DNA from: DATJGR01 sp963812255
GTDB lineage: Bacteria > Pseudomonadota > Gammaproteobacteria > Pseudomonadales > Azotimanducaceae
NCBI GenBank assembly: GCA_963812255.1
Contig: CAWEUM010000001.1
Coordinates: forward strand, 124,001 to 188,000
Length of the DNA: 64,000 nt
Reading direction: 5' to 3'
A program made the translations under genes and the position numbers. Shown here piece by piece: positions 20,292 to 29,371 of the stretch. The notes beneath the pieces were generated by a model. The model was not told the origin of the DNA. It saw nothing but the letters and a program-made list of their open reading frames with translations, and searched no databases. Within the stretch, counting starts at the first letter, position 1, and every line of letters starts with the position of its first letter.

Positions 20292-20320
20292 TGGAAACTC
20301 AGGTCAGCCCGCGCTACATT
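20292..20320 (+). promoter_or_regulatory. Possible promoter of the PilZ/Nudix-like gene
   Basis: TGGAAA (20292-20297), 17-nt spacer, TACATT (20315-20320), about 30 nt before the ATG at 20352. Divergent from the clpB promoter. Moderate matches only. Confidence 0.35.
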
Positions 20321-20351
20321 CGTCCATCCTTTCGTTTCCCGAACTCGAACC

Positions 20352-21149
20352 ATGACCGATACGCAGGATCTCTCTAACGACGAACGCGAGAGCCGGCGCA
20401 TTCAGTTGCCGTTCGAAGTGGAATTGGCCCATCCCAGCCTCGGCAAGATCCGCAGCGTCGCCCGGGACATTTCTGAAACCGGCATCTTCGTGCGCCTCAG
20501 TCCGACCGGTTTGCGCAGCGGGGCCAAAGTCAAAGTCACTGTGCTGGATGCGGCTCTGGTCGAATCCAATCCGACGCCCACCGTCGACATGGAGGTGGCA
20601 CGCGTCACCGAGGAAGGCCTCGGACTCAAGTTCACCAATCGAACCAGCCAGCATTTGTGGCAGAGTGTCGATCGCCTGCGCCAGGAGTTACGCCTGGGTG
20701 ACGACTACTTCCAGGTGTTCCAGGGCGCTGCAATCGTGAATCATCAGAACAAACTGCTGGTGGTTCAACGTCACGGCAAATGGCTGTTCCCAGGCGACTA
20801 CCTGACCGTCGGCACGCCGTGGCAGGCGTCATTGACCGAGTATCTGGCGACAGAATTAGGCCTCGACGACCTCGTTCTCGAGGATGTTCTGGGCATCGAC
20901 AGCGCGCACAGCGTGCTAGCGGGCGAAAACGCCATGTTCAGCGTCTTTCATCGCTTCGCATCGAATTCCGATCGCGTCAGGCTGCGCGACGATTCGCGCT
21001 ACCGGCATGCAAAGTGGGTCAGCCGGACCTTCAGCCTCGAAGAGCTGACGTTCTCTCACCCGCTGCTGCGGGAATTCGCGGCGCTCGCGCTGGATCGCGC
21101 TGAAGCGCAACGCACGGCGGCGACCGCAAAGCTGTCGCACCGCGGGTGA
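20352..21149 (+). CDS. PilZ domain fused to a degenerate Nudix domain
   Basis: 265 residues. The N-terminal half (about 8-115) is a PilZ domain with both c-di-GMP motifs: RESRR at 12-16 (RxxxR) and DISETG at 39-44 (D/NxSxxG). The C-terminal half (about 120-245) has the Nudix look: AIVNHQNKLLVVQRHGKWLFPGDYLTVG, then a helix TEYLATELGL and a late KWVSRTFSLEEL. The Nudix box is degraded: the REUXEEXGU core keeps only one acidic residue and the Gly, so hydrolysis is unlikely. Inference: a c-di-GMP-responsive protein with a nucleotide-sensing or structural Nudix fold. Start ATG at 20352 is preferred over 20229, which adds no domain sequence. Followed by DUF2244 after 4 nt. Confidence 0.8.
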   Translation: MTDTQDLSNDERESRRIQLPFEVELAHPSLGKIRSVARDISETGIFVRLSPTGLRSGAKVKVTVLDAALVESNPTPTVDMEVARVTEEGLGLKFTNRTSQHLWQSVDRLRQELRLGDDYFQVFQGAAIVNHQNKLLVVQRHGKWLFPGDYLTVGTPWQASLTEYLATELGLDDLVLEDVLGIDSAHSVLAGENAMFSVFHRFASNSDRVRLRDDSRYRHAKWVSRTFSLEELTFSHPLLREFAALALDRAEAQRTAATAKLSHRG

Positions 21150-21153
21150 CGCG

Positions 21154-21636
21154 ATGATTGCGGCACATTACGACGAACACGACCACATCGGCCGGATCGT
21201 GTTGCGACCGAATCGCTCCTGGACCTGGCGCGCGAACACCTACTTCATTGCGTGCATGCTGAGCGTCTCCCTGACCATCGCCGCATCGTTCGCGCTGCGT
21301 GGATTTTGGCTGGTGCTGCCTTTCAGCGTGTTCGAAATGAGCGCGCTGAGTGCATGCCTCTACTATTGCGTCCGGCGCACCCACCAACAGGAGGTGCTGA
21401 CCTTTTCCGTCGATGAACTGGTTGTCGAACGTGGCCACACACATGCAGAGCGCGTGTATCGATTTTCGCGCTTCTTTGCTCGATTCCTCGTCGAGCCGGC
21501 CCCACATCCGTGGTATCGCGATCGAATCCAGGTCCAGTCACGCAAAGAACGCGTCGAGATCGGACGCTTTCTCGCCCCCGACGAGAGGACGCGACTGGTT
21601 GCGCAACTCAGGCTCATGGTGAATCGATTCGCCTGA
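21154..21636 (+). CDS. DUF2244 family membrane protein
   Basis: 160 residues with two adjacent membrane helices (about 27-47 and 52-72) and a cytoplasmic beta-rich C-terminal part. The LRPNRSWTWR start, the WLVLPFSVFEM helix and RIQVQSRKERVEIGRFL are typical of DUF2244. The function is unknown in the literature I know. The gene ends tail-to-tail inside the comEC 3' end, overlapping by 23 nt. Confidence 0.85.
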   Translation: MIAAHYDEHDHIGRIVLRPNRSWTWRANTYFIACMLSVSLTIAASFALRGFWLVLPFSVFEMSALSACLYYCVRRTHQQEVLTFSVDELVVERGHTHAERVYRFSRFFARFLVEPAPHPWYRDRIQVQSRKERVEIGRFLAPDERTRLVAQLRLMVNRFA

Positions 21637-23992
21637 TCCGTCTCCCGGCCTTATCGATCCCGGAACAATTCGACGGCGGCGTCCATTCGTCTCGACGACG
21701 GCGTATGTCGGATCGGTTGCCAACACGCCAATAAGGGGGTGCCTGGTAGCGCCATTGCACAACTTGCGCGGGTCGATCCGAGCGCCACGACAGCGCGCCC
21801 GACTCGGCCGTGAGATAGCGTCGTGCAGCCACGCGCTCGAACCGGCAGATCACATCCGGATGCGGATGACCGAACCGATTCATGAATCCCGCGCTGATCG
21901 CGACGATGCGCGGTCGCGTCATCGCAACGAATGGCTCGGTCGATGAGGTGCGGCTGCCGTGGTGCGCCGCGACAAGGAAGTCGACACGTTCGGTACCCAG
22001 CATTCGCTCCAACTCTCGCTCGCTGGAGCGCGTGATGTCGCCGGGCAACAACGCACGGCGACGGCCGTTTTCTATCAGCAGCACGCAGGAGAGGTCGTTA
22101 TCGGAGGCCATCTTGTGCGACGGGTGAATCACGCGGAAACGCACACCGTCCCACTGCCATCCCTGCCCCGCATGGCAACCTCGGACTGCATCGAATCCGC
22201 GCACCGGTTCACCGCCGAGCAGCGCACGCACACGAAAGGCCGCTGCCACGGCCGCATAGCCGCCGACGTGATCCGTATCGGCGTGACTCAGCAGCGTCGC
22301 GTCGATTGTCGCGCGCGGATTGCGTCGAAGATTCGGCACGACCACGGCACTACCCAGATCGAACCCCGACGGAAAGCGCGGCCCCGCATCGAAGAGCAAT
22401 CGGTGCCGCTGCGTTTCAACGGCAATTGAGAGACCTTGACCAACGTCGAGCACGGTGACGTCAAACTCTCCGCTACCCAAATGCGCCTGCACCGGTATCA
22501 CCGCCAGCACCACGCACGGCAAGAGCAACACGCGGTGGCGCCGCGACAGCGGCAGGACCACGAGGCAGCAGGCGACAACACTCAGCGCGATCACCCATCC
22601 GCCGCGCGCCGCTCGCCAGCCGATCCAATCCAACTGTGCCAACGCACGCAGATACGCCACGACGAAACCCGCCACCGAGTCGGCCACATCAGCCAGCCAG
22701 ACATGATCGGTGTCAACGCTCGCAGCGATGACACCGACGATCAGATCCATTGGCACGACGACGATGCTGATCAAAGGCAAAGCAACAAGATTGGCCAGCG
22801 GCGCGATCCAGGCGATGCCACCGATCGTCGCGATCAGCACGGGCACCATGCCGATCGCGAGCACCGCCTGCGAGCCGAGGAGCGTTCGCAGTGCCGAACG
22901 CAGTTCGATCCTCGGTGCAAAATGGGCGACCAGAATCGCAACGGCACCGAACGACAGCCAGAATCCGGCCTGCAGCGGCGCGAGCGGATCGCAGCTCAAC
23001 ACCACCGTCGCAATCCACAACAACACTGTCGGCCTCGGCAGCCGCCGACCTAGCGGCATCAGCAGCAACACGATCATGACCGCAAGCCACGATCGCGCCA
23101 CCGGAACCCCCCACCCGGCAAGGCACGCATACAGCGTGACCAGCACAGCACCGCAGGCAATTTCGGGCCACACACAGCCACTGCGTCTGATCAGGCGTGG
23201 GCTCAATCGCGCCAGCCAACGTCCGAGCGCGACACCCGCCGCCGCAACGATCGCGAGATGCAGCCCTGATATGACCATCAGGTGCACGGTCCCCGTCTCA
23301 CGAAACAGTGACCAGTCGGCCTCGCTCATCAGCGCACCGTCACCCGTCACCAACGCGAGCAAGATCCCGCGGTGCGCCAGTGGAATCGAAGCGTAGCGCT
23401 CGCGCAGCGCAAGCCGCAGTCGATCCCAACTCCAGGTATCGGCGCCCGCGATGCGCTCGCCGTAGCGGACGCTGCCTCCGCCATCGATTCGATTCGCCAG
23501 ATTCCATGCTTCGTAGTCGAAGCCGACAGGATTCTGGTAACCGTGAATGCTGCGGAGTTTGATCTGCAGCTGCCAGAGTTCGCCGGGCACGAGCACCGGA
23601 CCATCGAACCACGACAGACGTAATCGACGCGGTGTGGCTCCGGCACAAGCCGGCCACGGCTCGACCGCGTCGGATGCCAGATCGAACTGCAGCTGTTGCT
23701 GCGACGCCTTCGGTAACCCGACGACGATGCCCCTCACCACCATCGAACTCGACGCGGCGCAAGCCGCTACACGGTGATCGAGCGCATCGTGCGCCGCCAC
23801 AACGCTGATCAACATTCCGAGCGCGGCACCTGCGACAACCGGTAGCCTGCGACACACCAACAGCGGCACCGCGACGATGCCGAGCAGTATCGGCAACGCG
23901 AGTGACGTCAGCCGCAACAGCGGCGTCGCGGCCATCGCCGCAACATAGCCCGCCAGCAACGGCGCGATGAACAGCGTGTGGGAAACGGGCAT
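21614..23992 (-). CDS. comEC: ComEC/Rec2 DNA uptake channel
   Basis: 792-residue polytopic protein thought to carry single-stranded DNA across the inner membrane during natural transformation. N-terminal DUF4131-like part with two or three helices and an OB-like domain, then the competence domain (about 220-490) starting at HLMVISGLHLAIVAA, then a metallo-beta-lactamase-like domain with LLSHADTDHVGG and AHHGSRTSS, whose histidines/aspartates are intact. Neighbours DUF2062, lolCDE and exbBD are its normal context. No other competence genes are seen in the window. Confidence 0.95.
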   Translation of the reverse strand: MPVSHTLFIAPLLAGYVAAMAATPLLRLTSLALPILLGIVAVPLLVCRRLPVVAGAALGMLISVVAAHDALDHRVAACAASSSMVVRGIVVGLPKASQQQLQFDLASDAVEPWPACAGATPRRLRLSWFDGPVLVPGELWQLQIKLRSIHGYQNPVGFDYEAWNLANRIDGGGSVRYGERIAGADTWSWDRLRLALRERYASIPLAHRGILLALVTGDGALMSEADWSLFRETGTVHLMVISGLHLAIVAAAGVALGRWLARLSPRLIRRSGCVWPEIACGAVLVTLYACLAGWGVPVARSWLAVMIVLLLMPLGRRLPRPTVLLWIATVVLSCDPLAPLQAGFWLSFGAVAILVAHFAPRIELRSALRTLLGSQAVLAIGMVPVLIATIGGIAWIAPLANLVALPLISIVVVPMDLIVGVIAASVDTDHVWLADVADSVAGFVVAYLRALAQLDWIGWRAARGGWVIALSVVACCLVVLPLSRRHRVLLLPCVVLAVIPVQAHLGSGEFDVTVLDVGQGLSIAVETQRHRLLFDAGPRFPSGFDLGSAVVVPNLRRNPRATIDATLLSHADTDHVGGYAAVAAAFRVRALLGGEPVRGFDAVRGCHAGQGWQWDGVRFRVIHPSHKMASDNDLSCVLLIENGRRRALLPGDITRSSERELERMLGTERVDFLVAAHHGSRTSSTEPFVAMTRPRIVAISAGFMNRFGHPHPDVICRFERVAARRYLTAESGALSWRSDRPAQVVQWRYQAPPYWRVGNRSDIRRRRDEWTPPSNCSGIDKAGRRIRRIDSP

Positions 23993-24061
23993 AATCGCGT
24001 TTCGATCGCAGGCGGGCCCGTGCTAACGGCGCTGCGAACCCAGCAATGTAGTCACAGGGTT

Positions 24062-24613
24062 ATGCCACGTAGCTCGTTCTCGCGTTACCTGCCGGATTCC
24101 CAGAAATTGCGTGAGCATCCGGCGCTCAAACCGCTTGGCAAATGGCTGCAGAATCCGGAGATCTGGCATTTCCATCGTCGCGCCGTGGCCGGTGCCGCTT
24201 TCATCGGCGTGTTCGTTTCGTTTCTACCGTTCCCCGGGCACATGCTGATCGCGAGCGCAATCGCGATCGTCGCGCGATGCAATCTGCCGGTCGCCGTCGC
24301 GCTGGTGTGGGTGAACAACCCATTGACGATGGGTCCGGTGTTTTTTTTCGCCTACAAGCTCGGCGCGTGGCTGCTGAACAGCCAGCTCACGGTGACCGAA
24401 GTGCATATCACACTCGACTGGCTCGGCGAACGTCTGGAAGAAGTCTGGCGTCCGCTACTACTCGGTTCGCTATTGTGCGGCTGGGTCGCCGGCATCACGG
24501 CGTTCATCATCGTGCGGATTGTGTGGCGTGTCCGAGTCAAGCGACGGTGGCGCGAACGCCGCCAATCGAGGCGCGAAAGGAAAAGGATCCTCGCGGCATC
24601 GCGGGATCGTTAG
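24062..24613 (+). CDS. DUF2062 family membrane protein
   Basis: 183 residues with three predicted helices. Characteristic block FIGVFVSFLPFPGHMLIASAIAI followed by VWVNNPLTMGPVFFFAYKLG. Very basic C-terminal tail (RVKRRWRERRQSRRERKR). This family commonly sits between comEC and lolCDE in gammaproteobacteria. ATG at 24062 is preferred; the frame is open back to 23978. Function unknown. Confidence 0.85.
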   Translation: MPRSSFSRYLPDSQKLREHPALKPLGKWLQNPEIWHFHRRAVAGAAFIGVFVSFLPFPGHMLIASAIAIVARCNLPVAVALVWVNNPLTMGPVFFFAYKLGAWLLNSQLTVTEVHITLDWLGERLEEVWRPLLLGSLLCGWVAGITAFIIVRIVWRVRVKRRWRERRQSRRERKRILAASRDR

Positions 24614-24640
24614 CAGGTCGACGTATCGAGAGTCGGCAAA

Positions 24641-25864
24641 TCACGCATCGTGCAGTGCATCGGCGGGGTTCAACGCCGCGGCGCGGCGCGCAGGATGCAA
24701 CGCAGACAGCAAACAGAACACGAACGACACGGCTGCAATGGTGACGATGTCCGACGGTATGACCAACGACGGCACCGTGTCGAAGTAGGTTCCGTCGAGG
24801 AGCCGCGCGCCGATCAGCGATTCCAGCAACGCGATGGCATCGGTGACGTGATGCGCGAGAACGAGACCCAACGCCAGACCGAACCCGATCCCCGCCAGCG
24901 CGACGAGGACGCCCTGTACCAGCACCAGCCGCAGCACGAGTCCTTGCGATGCGCCCATGGTTCGCAGGATGGCGATGTCTGAGCGCTTTTCATTCACCAG
25001 CATCGTCTGCGCCGACACGATGTTGAAAGCCGCAATCGCGACGATCAGCACCAGCAGCGTGAACATCATGCTTTTCTCCATGCGGACCGCGCGAAACAAT
25101 GCGCCGTAATTCGAACGCCAGTCGGTGATCCGCCAGTCCGCCGGGACGATCTTTCTGAGTGCGGCAACGGCTGCGTCGATCCTCAGCGGCTCGGCAAGCT
25201 TCAAGCGGACTCCGATGCGTCCCGTCGATGCGAGTCCACGCGACACGATGTCGTCGTATCCGACGAGTACCAGGCCGTAGTCCAGATCCGCGCCGATTTC
25301 GAACGTCCCGACCAACGTGAATCGTTCCAGCCGCGGTACGACCGTGTCGTTCGTCGGCGCCGACAGGACCAATGTCACAGGATCACCAACACTCAAACCA
25401 AGATGCATGGCCAACGGCGCACCCATCGCCAGACCACCCGGGGTGCTCACGAGATCGTCGATCGATCCGCTGGTCACCTTCTCTGCGACGGCATCCATCG
25501 CGTCGATACCCGCCCGGTCGACGCCGTAAACCTGAACGGCCTCTACAGCGCTACTCCGTGCCACCATGCCTTCGGCTTCGAAAAAATGAAACGCTTTGCC
25601 GACTCCTGAAAAACGTCGAAGATCCAGCGCGTCCGTTTCGCTCGGGGGTGTCAACAGCACGTGCGGAACAGTGCCGAGGATGCGGCGGTGCAGCTCCTCG
25701 TCGAAGCCGTTCATCACGCTGATCACCACGACCAGCACCGCCACCCCCAGACCCAGCCCGAGCACCGACACCCAGGTGATCAGCGACACGAACGCCCGGC
25801 CGCGGATCGACAGATACCGCCAGCCGATCCACAGCGAGGTTGCGCCTGAGACGGGCAGGCTCAT
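24641..25864 (-). CDS. lolE: Lipoprotein-releasing permease subunit LolE
   Basis: 407-residue FtsX/MacB-fold membrane subunit of the LolCDE exporter, which releases mature lipoproteins to LolA. One N-terminal helix (about 24-50, ending VVVISVMNGFDEEL), a large periplasmic domain, and three C-terminal helices (about 270-400) with NEKRSDIAILRTMGAS, the coupling helix that contacts LolD. It is last in the lolC-lolD-lolE order, which is why I assign LolE; the start shares one base with the lolD stop. Confidence 0.92.
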   Translation of the reverse strand: MSLPVSGATSLWIGWRYLSIRGRAFVSLITWVSVLGLGLGVAVLVVVISVMNGFDEELHRRILGTVPHVLLTPPSETDALDLRRFSGVGKAFHFFEAEGMVARSSAVEAVQVYGVDRAGIDAMDAVAEKVTSGSIDDLVSTPGGLAMGAPLAMHLGLSVGDPVTLVLSAPTNDTVVPRLERFTLVGTFEIGADLDYGLVLVGYDDIVSRGLASTGRIGVRLKLAEPLRIDAAVAALRKIVPADWRITDWRSNYGALFRAVRMEKSMMFTLLVLIVAIAAFNIVSAQTMLVNEKRSDIAILRTMGASQGLVLRLVLVQGVLVALAGIGFGLALGLVLAHHVTDAIALLESLIGARLLDGTYFDTVPSLVIPSDIVTIAAVSFVFCLLSALHPARRAAALNPADALHDA

Positions 25865-26553
25865 CAGGACGTTCCTTCTATCAGCTGGCCATCGATGAGG
25901 TACAGACGCCGCTGCATGCGCAGTGCCAGATCTTCGTCGTGGGTGACGACGACGAACGCGGTACCACGCCGCTGCGCGAGATCGAGCATGACCGAGAACA
26001 CCTGGTCTGCGCTTTCTTGATCGAGGTTTCCAGTCGGCTCGTCCGCGAGCACGACGGCCGGGTCTGCAACCAACGCGCGCGCGATCGCAACCCGCTGCCG
26101 CTCTCCGCCCGACAACTGGCCCGGCCGGTGATCGAGCCGGCCGCCGAGACCGACCGCTTCGAGCATGTCGACGGCGCGCCGTCGCGCGTCGGCGACACGG
26201 TGAGCCCCGAGCAGCAGCGGCATTGCGACGTTCTCCATGGCGCTGAATTCCGGCAACAGATGATGAAACTGATAGACGAAGCCCATGCGCCGATTGCGCA
26301 ATCGCGCGCGCGCCTCTGGATTCAACGGACCCACGTTTGTGCCATCGATGCGCACTTCACCCGAGTCCGGATCAGCGAGTCCCGCAAGAATATGCAGGAG
26401 TGTGCTCTTACCCGATCCGGAGCGACCGAGGATTGCCATCCGCTCGCCGCGCGGCACGACCATTTCGACACCCCGCAGCACCGGCAGTACCGCTGGACCC
26501 TGGCGAAACGTCTTCACCAGTGCGTGGCACTCGATCGCGGCCGCTTCACTCAT
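25864..26553 (-). CDS. lolD: Lipoprotein-releasing ATPase LolD
   Basis: 229-residue ABC ATPase that powers lipoprotein release. Walker A GRSGSGKST (43-51), the Q-loop segment GFVYQFHHLLPEF typical of LolD, signature LSGGERQR, Walker B VVLADEPTGNLD and switch His in VVTHDEDLA. ATG at 26553 overlaps the lolC stop by 8 nt (ATGAGTGA). Confidence 0.96.
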   Translation of the reverse strand: MSEAAAIECHALVKTFRQGPAVLPVLRGVEMVVPRGERMAILGRSGSGKSTLLHILAGLADPDSGEVRIDGTNVGPLNPEARARLRNRRMGFVYQFHHLLPEFSAMENVAMPLLLGAHRVADARRRAVDMLEAVGLGGRLDHRPGQLSGGERQRVAIARALVADPAVVLADEPTGNLDQESADQVFSVMLDLAQRRGTAFVVVTHDEDLALRMQRRLYLIDGQLIEGTS

Positions 26554-27778
26554 GCTTCAGCACTTCGGCGGGTTTCAGCTTGGCGGCACGAAAAGCGGGA
26601 TACAGCGTGCTGCCGAGGCTCAGCAGCAGAGCAACCGACGCGACGGTCACGAGGTCCACGACGCGGACCTGGGACGGTAGATAGGAAATGAAGTACTGGC
26701 TCATCAGATGCAGCCCAAAGGTACCTTCCAACCACCGATAGCCGTCCTGCACCATCAACGACGCACTGGTTCCCAACAACAGTCCCAAACCGACGCCGGC
26801 GAAGCCGATGATTCCGCCGAGCACGAGAAACGCCGTCACGATCGTACCCGTGGTACCCCCGAGCGTGCGCAGCACCGCAATATCCCCACGGCGTTGGTGC
26901 ACCACCATGACCAACGCCGACACCAGATTGAACGCCGCGACACCAATCAACAACGACAACAACAGAAACATCATGGCGCGCTGAAATTCGATCGCGCGAT
27001 AGAGGTTTCCGTGCATGCGCATCCATGTGACGGCATACACGCGCTCGGAACCCAGTTCAGCGACGACTTCCGCGCCCACCTCCGATGCGCTGAACAGATC
27101 GGCGAGGCGCACGTTCAAGCCACTCACTCGATCTCCCAGTCGGAACAGGCGCGCCGCATCATTCAACGCGAGGTATGCGGAGCGCTGGTCCAATTCCGAT
27201 TGTGTATCGACGATGCCGATCACCTTCAGTTTCTTCTGACGCGGGATCAAACCGAACAGCGACACGCTGGCGTCCGGCAGCACCGCGGTCACCGAGTCGC
27301 CTTTGACGACGTTGAGATGTTCCGCGATCCCCTTTCCCAGCAACACGCCGAACGATCCGTCGACCAGCAGGGACATGGCGCCGCTCGTGACATATTTTGC
27401 GAGGTCGGATGCTTCACCCTCGAAAGCCGGGTCGACACCGTTGAACGTGACTCCCGACGATCTTCCCTGCGCAACCAGCAACCCGTTGCCGTTGACTGAC
27501 GGCGCCACCCCTACGACGCCCGGCAACTTCTGGATCCGCGCCGCGTCTTCACGCCAGTCCGAAAGTGGCGTCAGACCACGCACCATCAGGTGCGGTACGA
27601 CGCCCAGCACACGCGCCTTCAACTCACGCTCGAAGCCGTTCATCACAGAGGTCACCAGCACCAGTACCGCGACGCTCAACACCAGGCCGGCAATCGCCAC
27701 GACGCTGATGAACGAAATGAAGCTCCTGCGCGAATTCGCATAGCGCAGTCCAATGTTGACGGCCAACGGATGAAACAC
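26546..27778 (-). CDS. lolC: Lipoprotein-releasing permease subunit LolC
   Basis: 410 residues. PLAVNIGLRYANSRR followed by the first helix, VTSVMNGFERELKARVLG, the periplasmic domain, then VHQRRGDIAVLRTLGG and two more helices. GTG at 27778 (VFHPLAVNIGLRY) aligns with known LolC starts. An in-frame ATG at 27829 is rejected because it lies upstream of the extended -10 promoter at 27807-27815. First gene of lolCDE, divergent from the hydrolase gene. Confidence 0.92.
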   Translation of the reverse strand: MFHPLAVNIGLRYANSRRSFISFISVVAIAGLVLSVAVLVLVTSVMNGFERELKARVLGVVPHLMVRGLTPLSDWREDAARIQKLPGVVGVAPSVNGNGLLVAQGRSSGVTFNGVDPAFEGEASDLAKYVTSGAMSLLVDGSFGVLLGKGIAEHLNVVKGDSVTAVLPDASVSLFGLIPRQKKLKVIGIVDTQSELDQRSAYLALNDAARLFRLGDRVSGLNVRLADLFSASEVGAEVVAELGSERVYAVTWMRMHGNLYRAIEFQRAMMFLLLSLLIGVAAFNLVSALVMVVHQRRGDIAVLRTLGGTTGTIVTAFLVLGGIIGFAGVGLGLLLGTSASLMVQDGYRWLEGTFGLHLMSQYFISYLPSQVRVVDLVTVASVALLLSLGSTLYPAFRAAKLKPAEVLKHE

Positions 27779-27806
27779 GGCGTTACGGGGGGACAAAAAC
27801 CGGGCG

Positions 27807-27815
27807 AGTGTACCA
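27807..27815 (-). promoter_or_regulatory. Extended -10 promoter of lolCDE
   Basis: Minus strand TGGTACACT: an extended -10 (TGN plus TACACT). No convincing -35. The start would be near 27800, giving a leader of about 20 nt to the GTG at 27778. Confidence 0.5.
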
Positions 27816-27840
27816 GATGCCCGGCGCATACCCCGGTGCC

Positions 27841-27870
27841 TTGACGGTCGTCGACGGGCTCCCCTAACCT
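27841..27870 (+). promoter_or_regulatory. Possible promoter of the dienelactone hydrolase gene
   Basis: TTGACG (27841-27846), 18-nt spacer, TAACCT (27865-27870). The start would lie just before AGGAGG at 27886-27891, which precedes the ATG at 27898. Confidence 0.45.
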
Positions 27871-27897
27871 CCCGGCTGCGCAACAGGAGGACAGCTG

Positions 27898-28608
27898 ATG
27901 CAGACTGAGACGATTCGCTACAACGATGGCGCGACCGAATGCGTAGGATACATCGCCCATCCCGATGGCACGGGCAGAGCGCCCGCCGTATTGATCGCGC
28001 ATGCCTGGGATGGCTGTGACGAATTCGTACAGAGCAAAGCCCGCGACCTCGCGGGACTCGGCTACACGGGTATCGCGCTGGATGTGTACGGTGGCGGTCG
28101 ACGCGGCTCCGATCCGCAAGAAAATGCCGCGCTGATGCAACCGTTCCTCGACGATCGCGTCATGCTCCGGCGCCGCCTCGCCGCCGGAGTCGGCTACGCG
28201 GCCGGCCACCCACTGGTCGACGCAACGCGCATGGCAGCCATCGGCTACTGCTTCGGCGGCTTGTGTGTGCTCGACATGGCGCGCAGCGGCGCGGACTTAC
28301 AAGGCGTCGTCAGCTTTCATGGCTTATTCACGCCGGCGGACGGGGTCCCCAACGCGAAGGTCAAGGCGCGCGTGCTGGCGTTGCACGGTTACGATGATCC
28401 GATGGTACCGCCGCCGGCGGTGCTGGCGCTTGCAACTGAACTGACCGAATCCGGCGCCGACTGGCAGATCCACGCGTACGGCAATACGCTGCACGCGTTC
28501 ACCAATCCGGCGGCGAAGGACCGCGCCTTTGGCGCGTACTACGACGCGAACGCCGACCGGCGATCGTGGCAAACGATGTGCAATTTCCTGGCGGAATGCC
28601 TTGCCTGA
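27898..28608 (+). CDS. Dienelactone hydrolase family protein
   Basis: 236-residue alpha/beta hydrolase. Nucleophile Cys118 in GYCFGG, an acidic residue in HGYDDP (166/167) and His199 in NTLHAFT give the Cys-Asp-His triad of this family. Canonical members hydrolyse dienelactone in chlorocatechol breakdown, but most genomic relatives have unknown substrates. AGGAGG lies 6-7 nt before the ATG, giving strong expected translation. No signal peptide. The next gene overlaps its end. Confidence 0.88.
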   Translation: MQTETIRYNDGATECVGYIAHPDGTGRAPAVLIAHAWDGCDEFVQSKARDLAGLGYTGIALDVYGGGRRGSDPQENAALMQPFLDDRVMLRRRLAAGVGYAAGHPLVDATRMAAIGYCFGGLCVLDMARSGADLQGVVSFHGLFTPADGVPNAKVKARVLALHGYDDPMVPPPAVLALATELTESGADWQIHAYGNTLHAFTNPAAKDRAFGAYYDANADRRSWQTMCNFLAECLA

Positions 28609-29287
28609 TCGCGACGACTATCGGTCGTTGCTGCGGCCCTTGGCGGCATCCGAAGAACGTTCGCCGCAGCCGAACGATCGCCCCACGCGTTCTCTGCTGC
28701 TGATCCGCCATGGCCAGATCGATGCCAACGTGCGCGGTCGGTGGCATGGTGCGACGGACAGCCCATTGACCCGCCACGGCAGACGTCAGGCGTTGCGCGT
28801 TGCGCGGCGCGTATACGATCAATGGGGCGACCTCGCCGCCATCTATACGAGTCCCATGATGCGTTGCCTGCACACTGCGCAGGCGATCGGTGAGGCGTAC
28901 GGGCTGGCTGTGAACGTCGATGACGATCTGCGCGAATACGGCATCGGTGAACTGGAAGATACGAGCTTTGCAACGCTGCAGAAGGAGCATGACTTTTTCC
29001 AGCGTATCCGGCATGACCCCGATTTTGCGCCGGTCGGCGGCGATTCGTTGAGCGGCGTTGCGAGACGCATCGTACCTGCGCTCCGGCGAATTTATGCGGC
29101 CGACGCGGCACCGCGACCGATCGCGGTCGTCAGCCACGGGGCGGCGCTGGCGATTGCGCTGGCGAGTTTGCTTGACGCTGACGCGAATCACTGGACAAAC
29201 TACCAGTTCGACAACTGCGGCGTGACTGAACTGTTGCTCGAACCCGAACCTCTGATCGCGGCGTTCAACCGTACCGAACACCTTTGA
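28601..29287 (+). CDS. Histidine phosphatase family protein
   Basis: About 228 residues, phosphoglycerate mutase-like fold. Catalytic motif LLIRHGQID (nucleophile His), YTSPMMRCLHTA, acidic EYGIGELED, and the second His in VSHGAALA. Substrate not predictable; members include cobalamin phosphatases and PhoE-like enzymes. Start is uncertain: TTG at 28601 overlaps the hydrolase stop by 8 nt, and the catalytic fold only begins about 30 codons later. The frame is open to 28529 inside the upstream gene. Confidence 0.82.
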   Translation: MPDRDDYRSLLRPLAASEERSPQPNDRPTRSLLLIRHGQIDANVRGRWHGATDSPLTRHGRRQALRVARRVYDQWGDLAAIYTSPMMRCLHTAQAIGEAYGLAVNVDDDLREYGIGELEDTSFATLQKEHDFFQRIRHDPDFAPVGGDSLSGVARRIVPALRRIYAADAAPRPIAVVSHGAALAIALASLLDADANHWTNYQFDNCGVTELLLEPEPLIAAFNRTEHL

Positions 29288-29371
29288 CTGGCTTCACGAT
29301 CACGACTTCCATCCAGCGCCGCTTCCATCCACCATCAGGCAATCGAAACAGAGCCAACCGAGGAGGATTTC

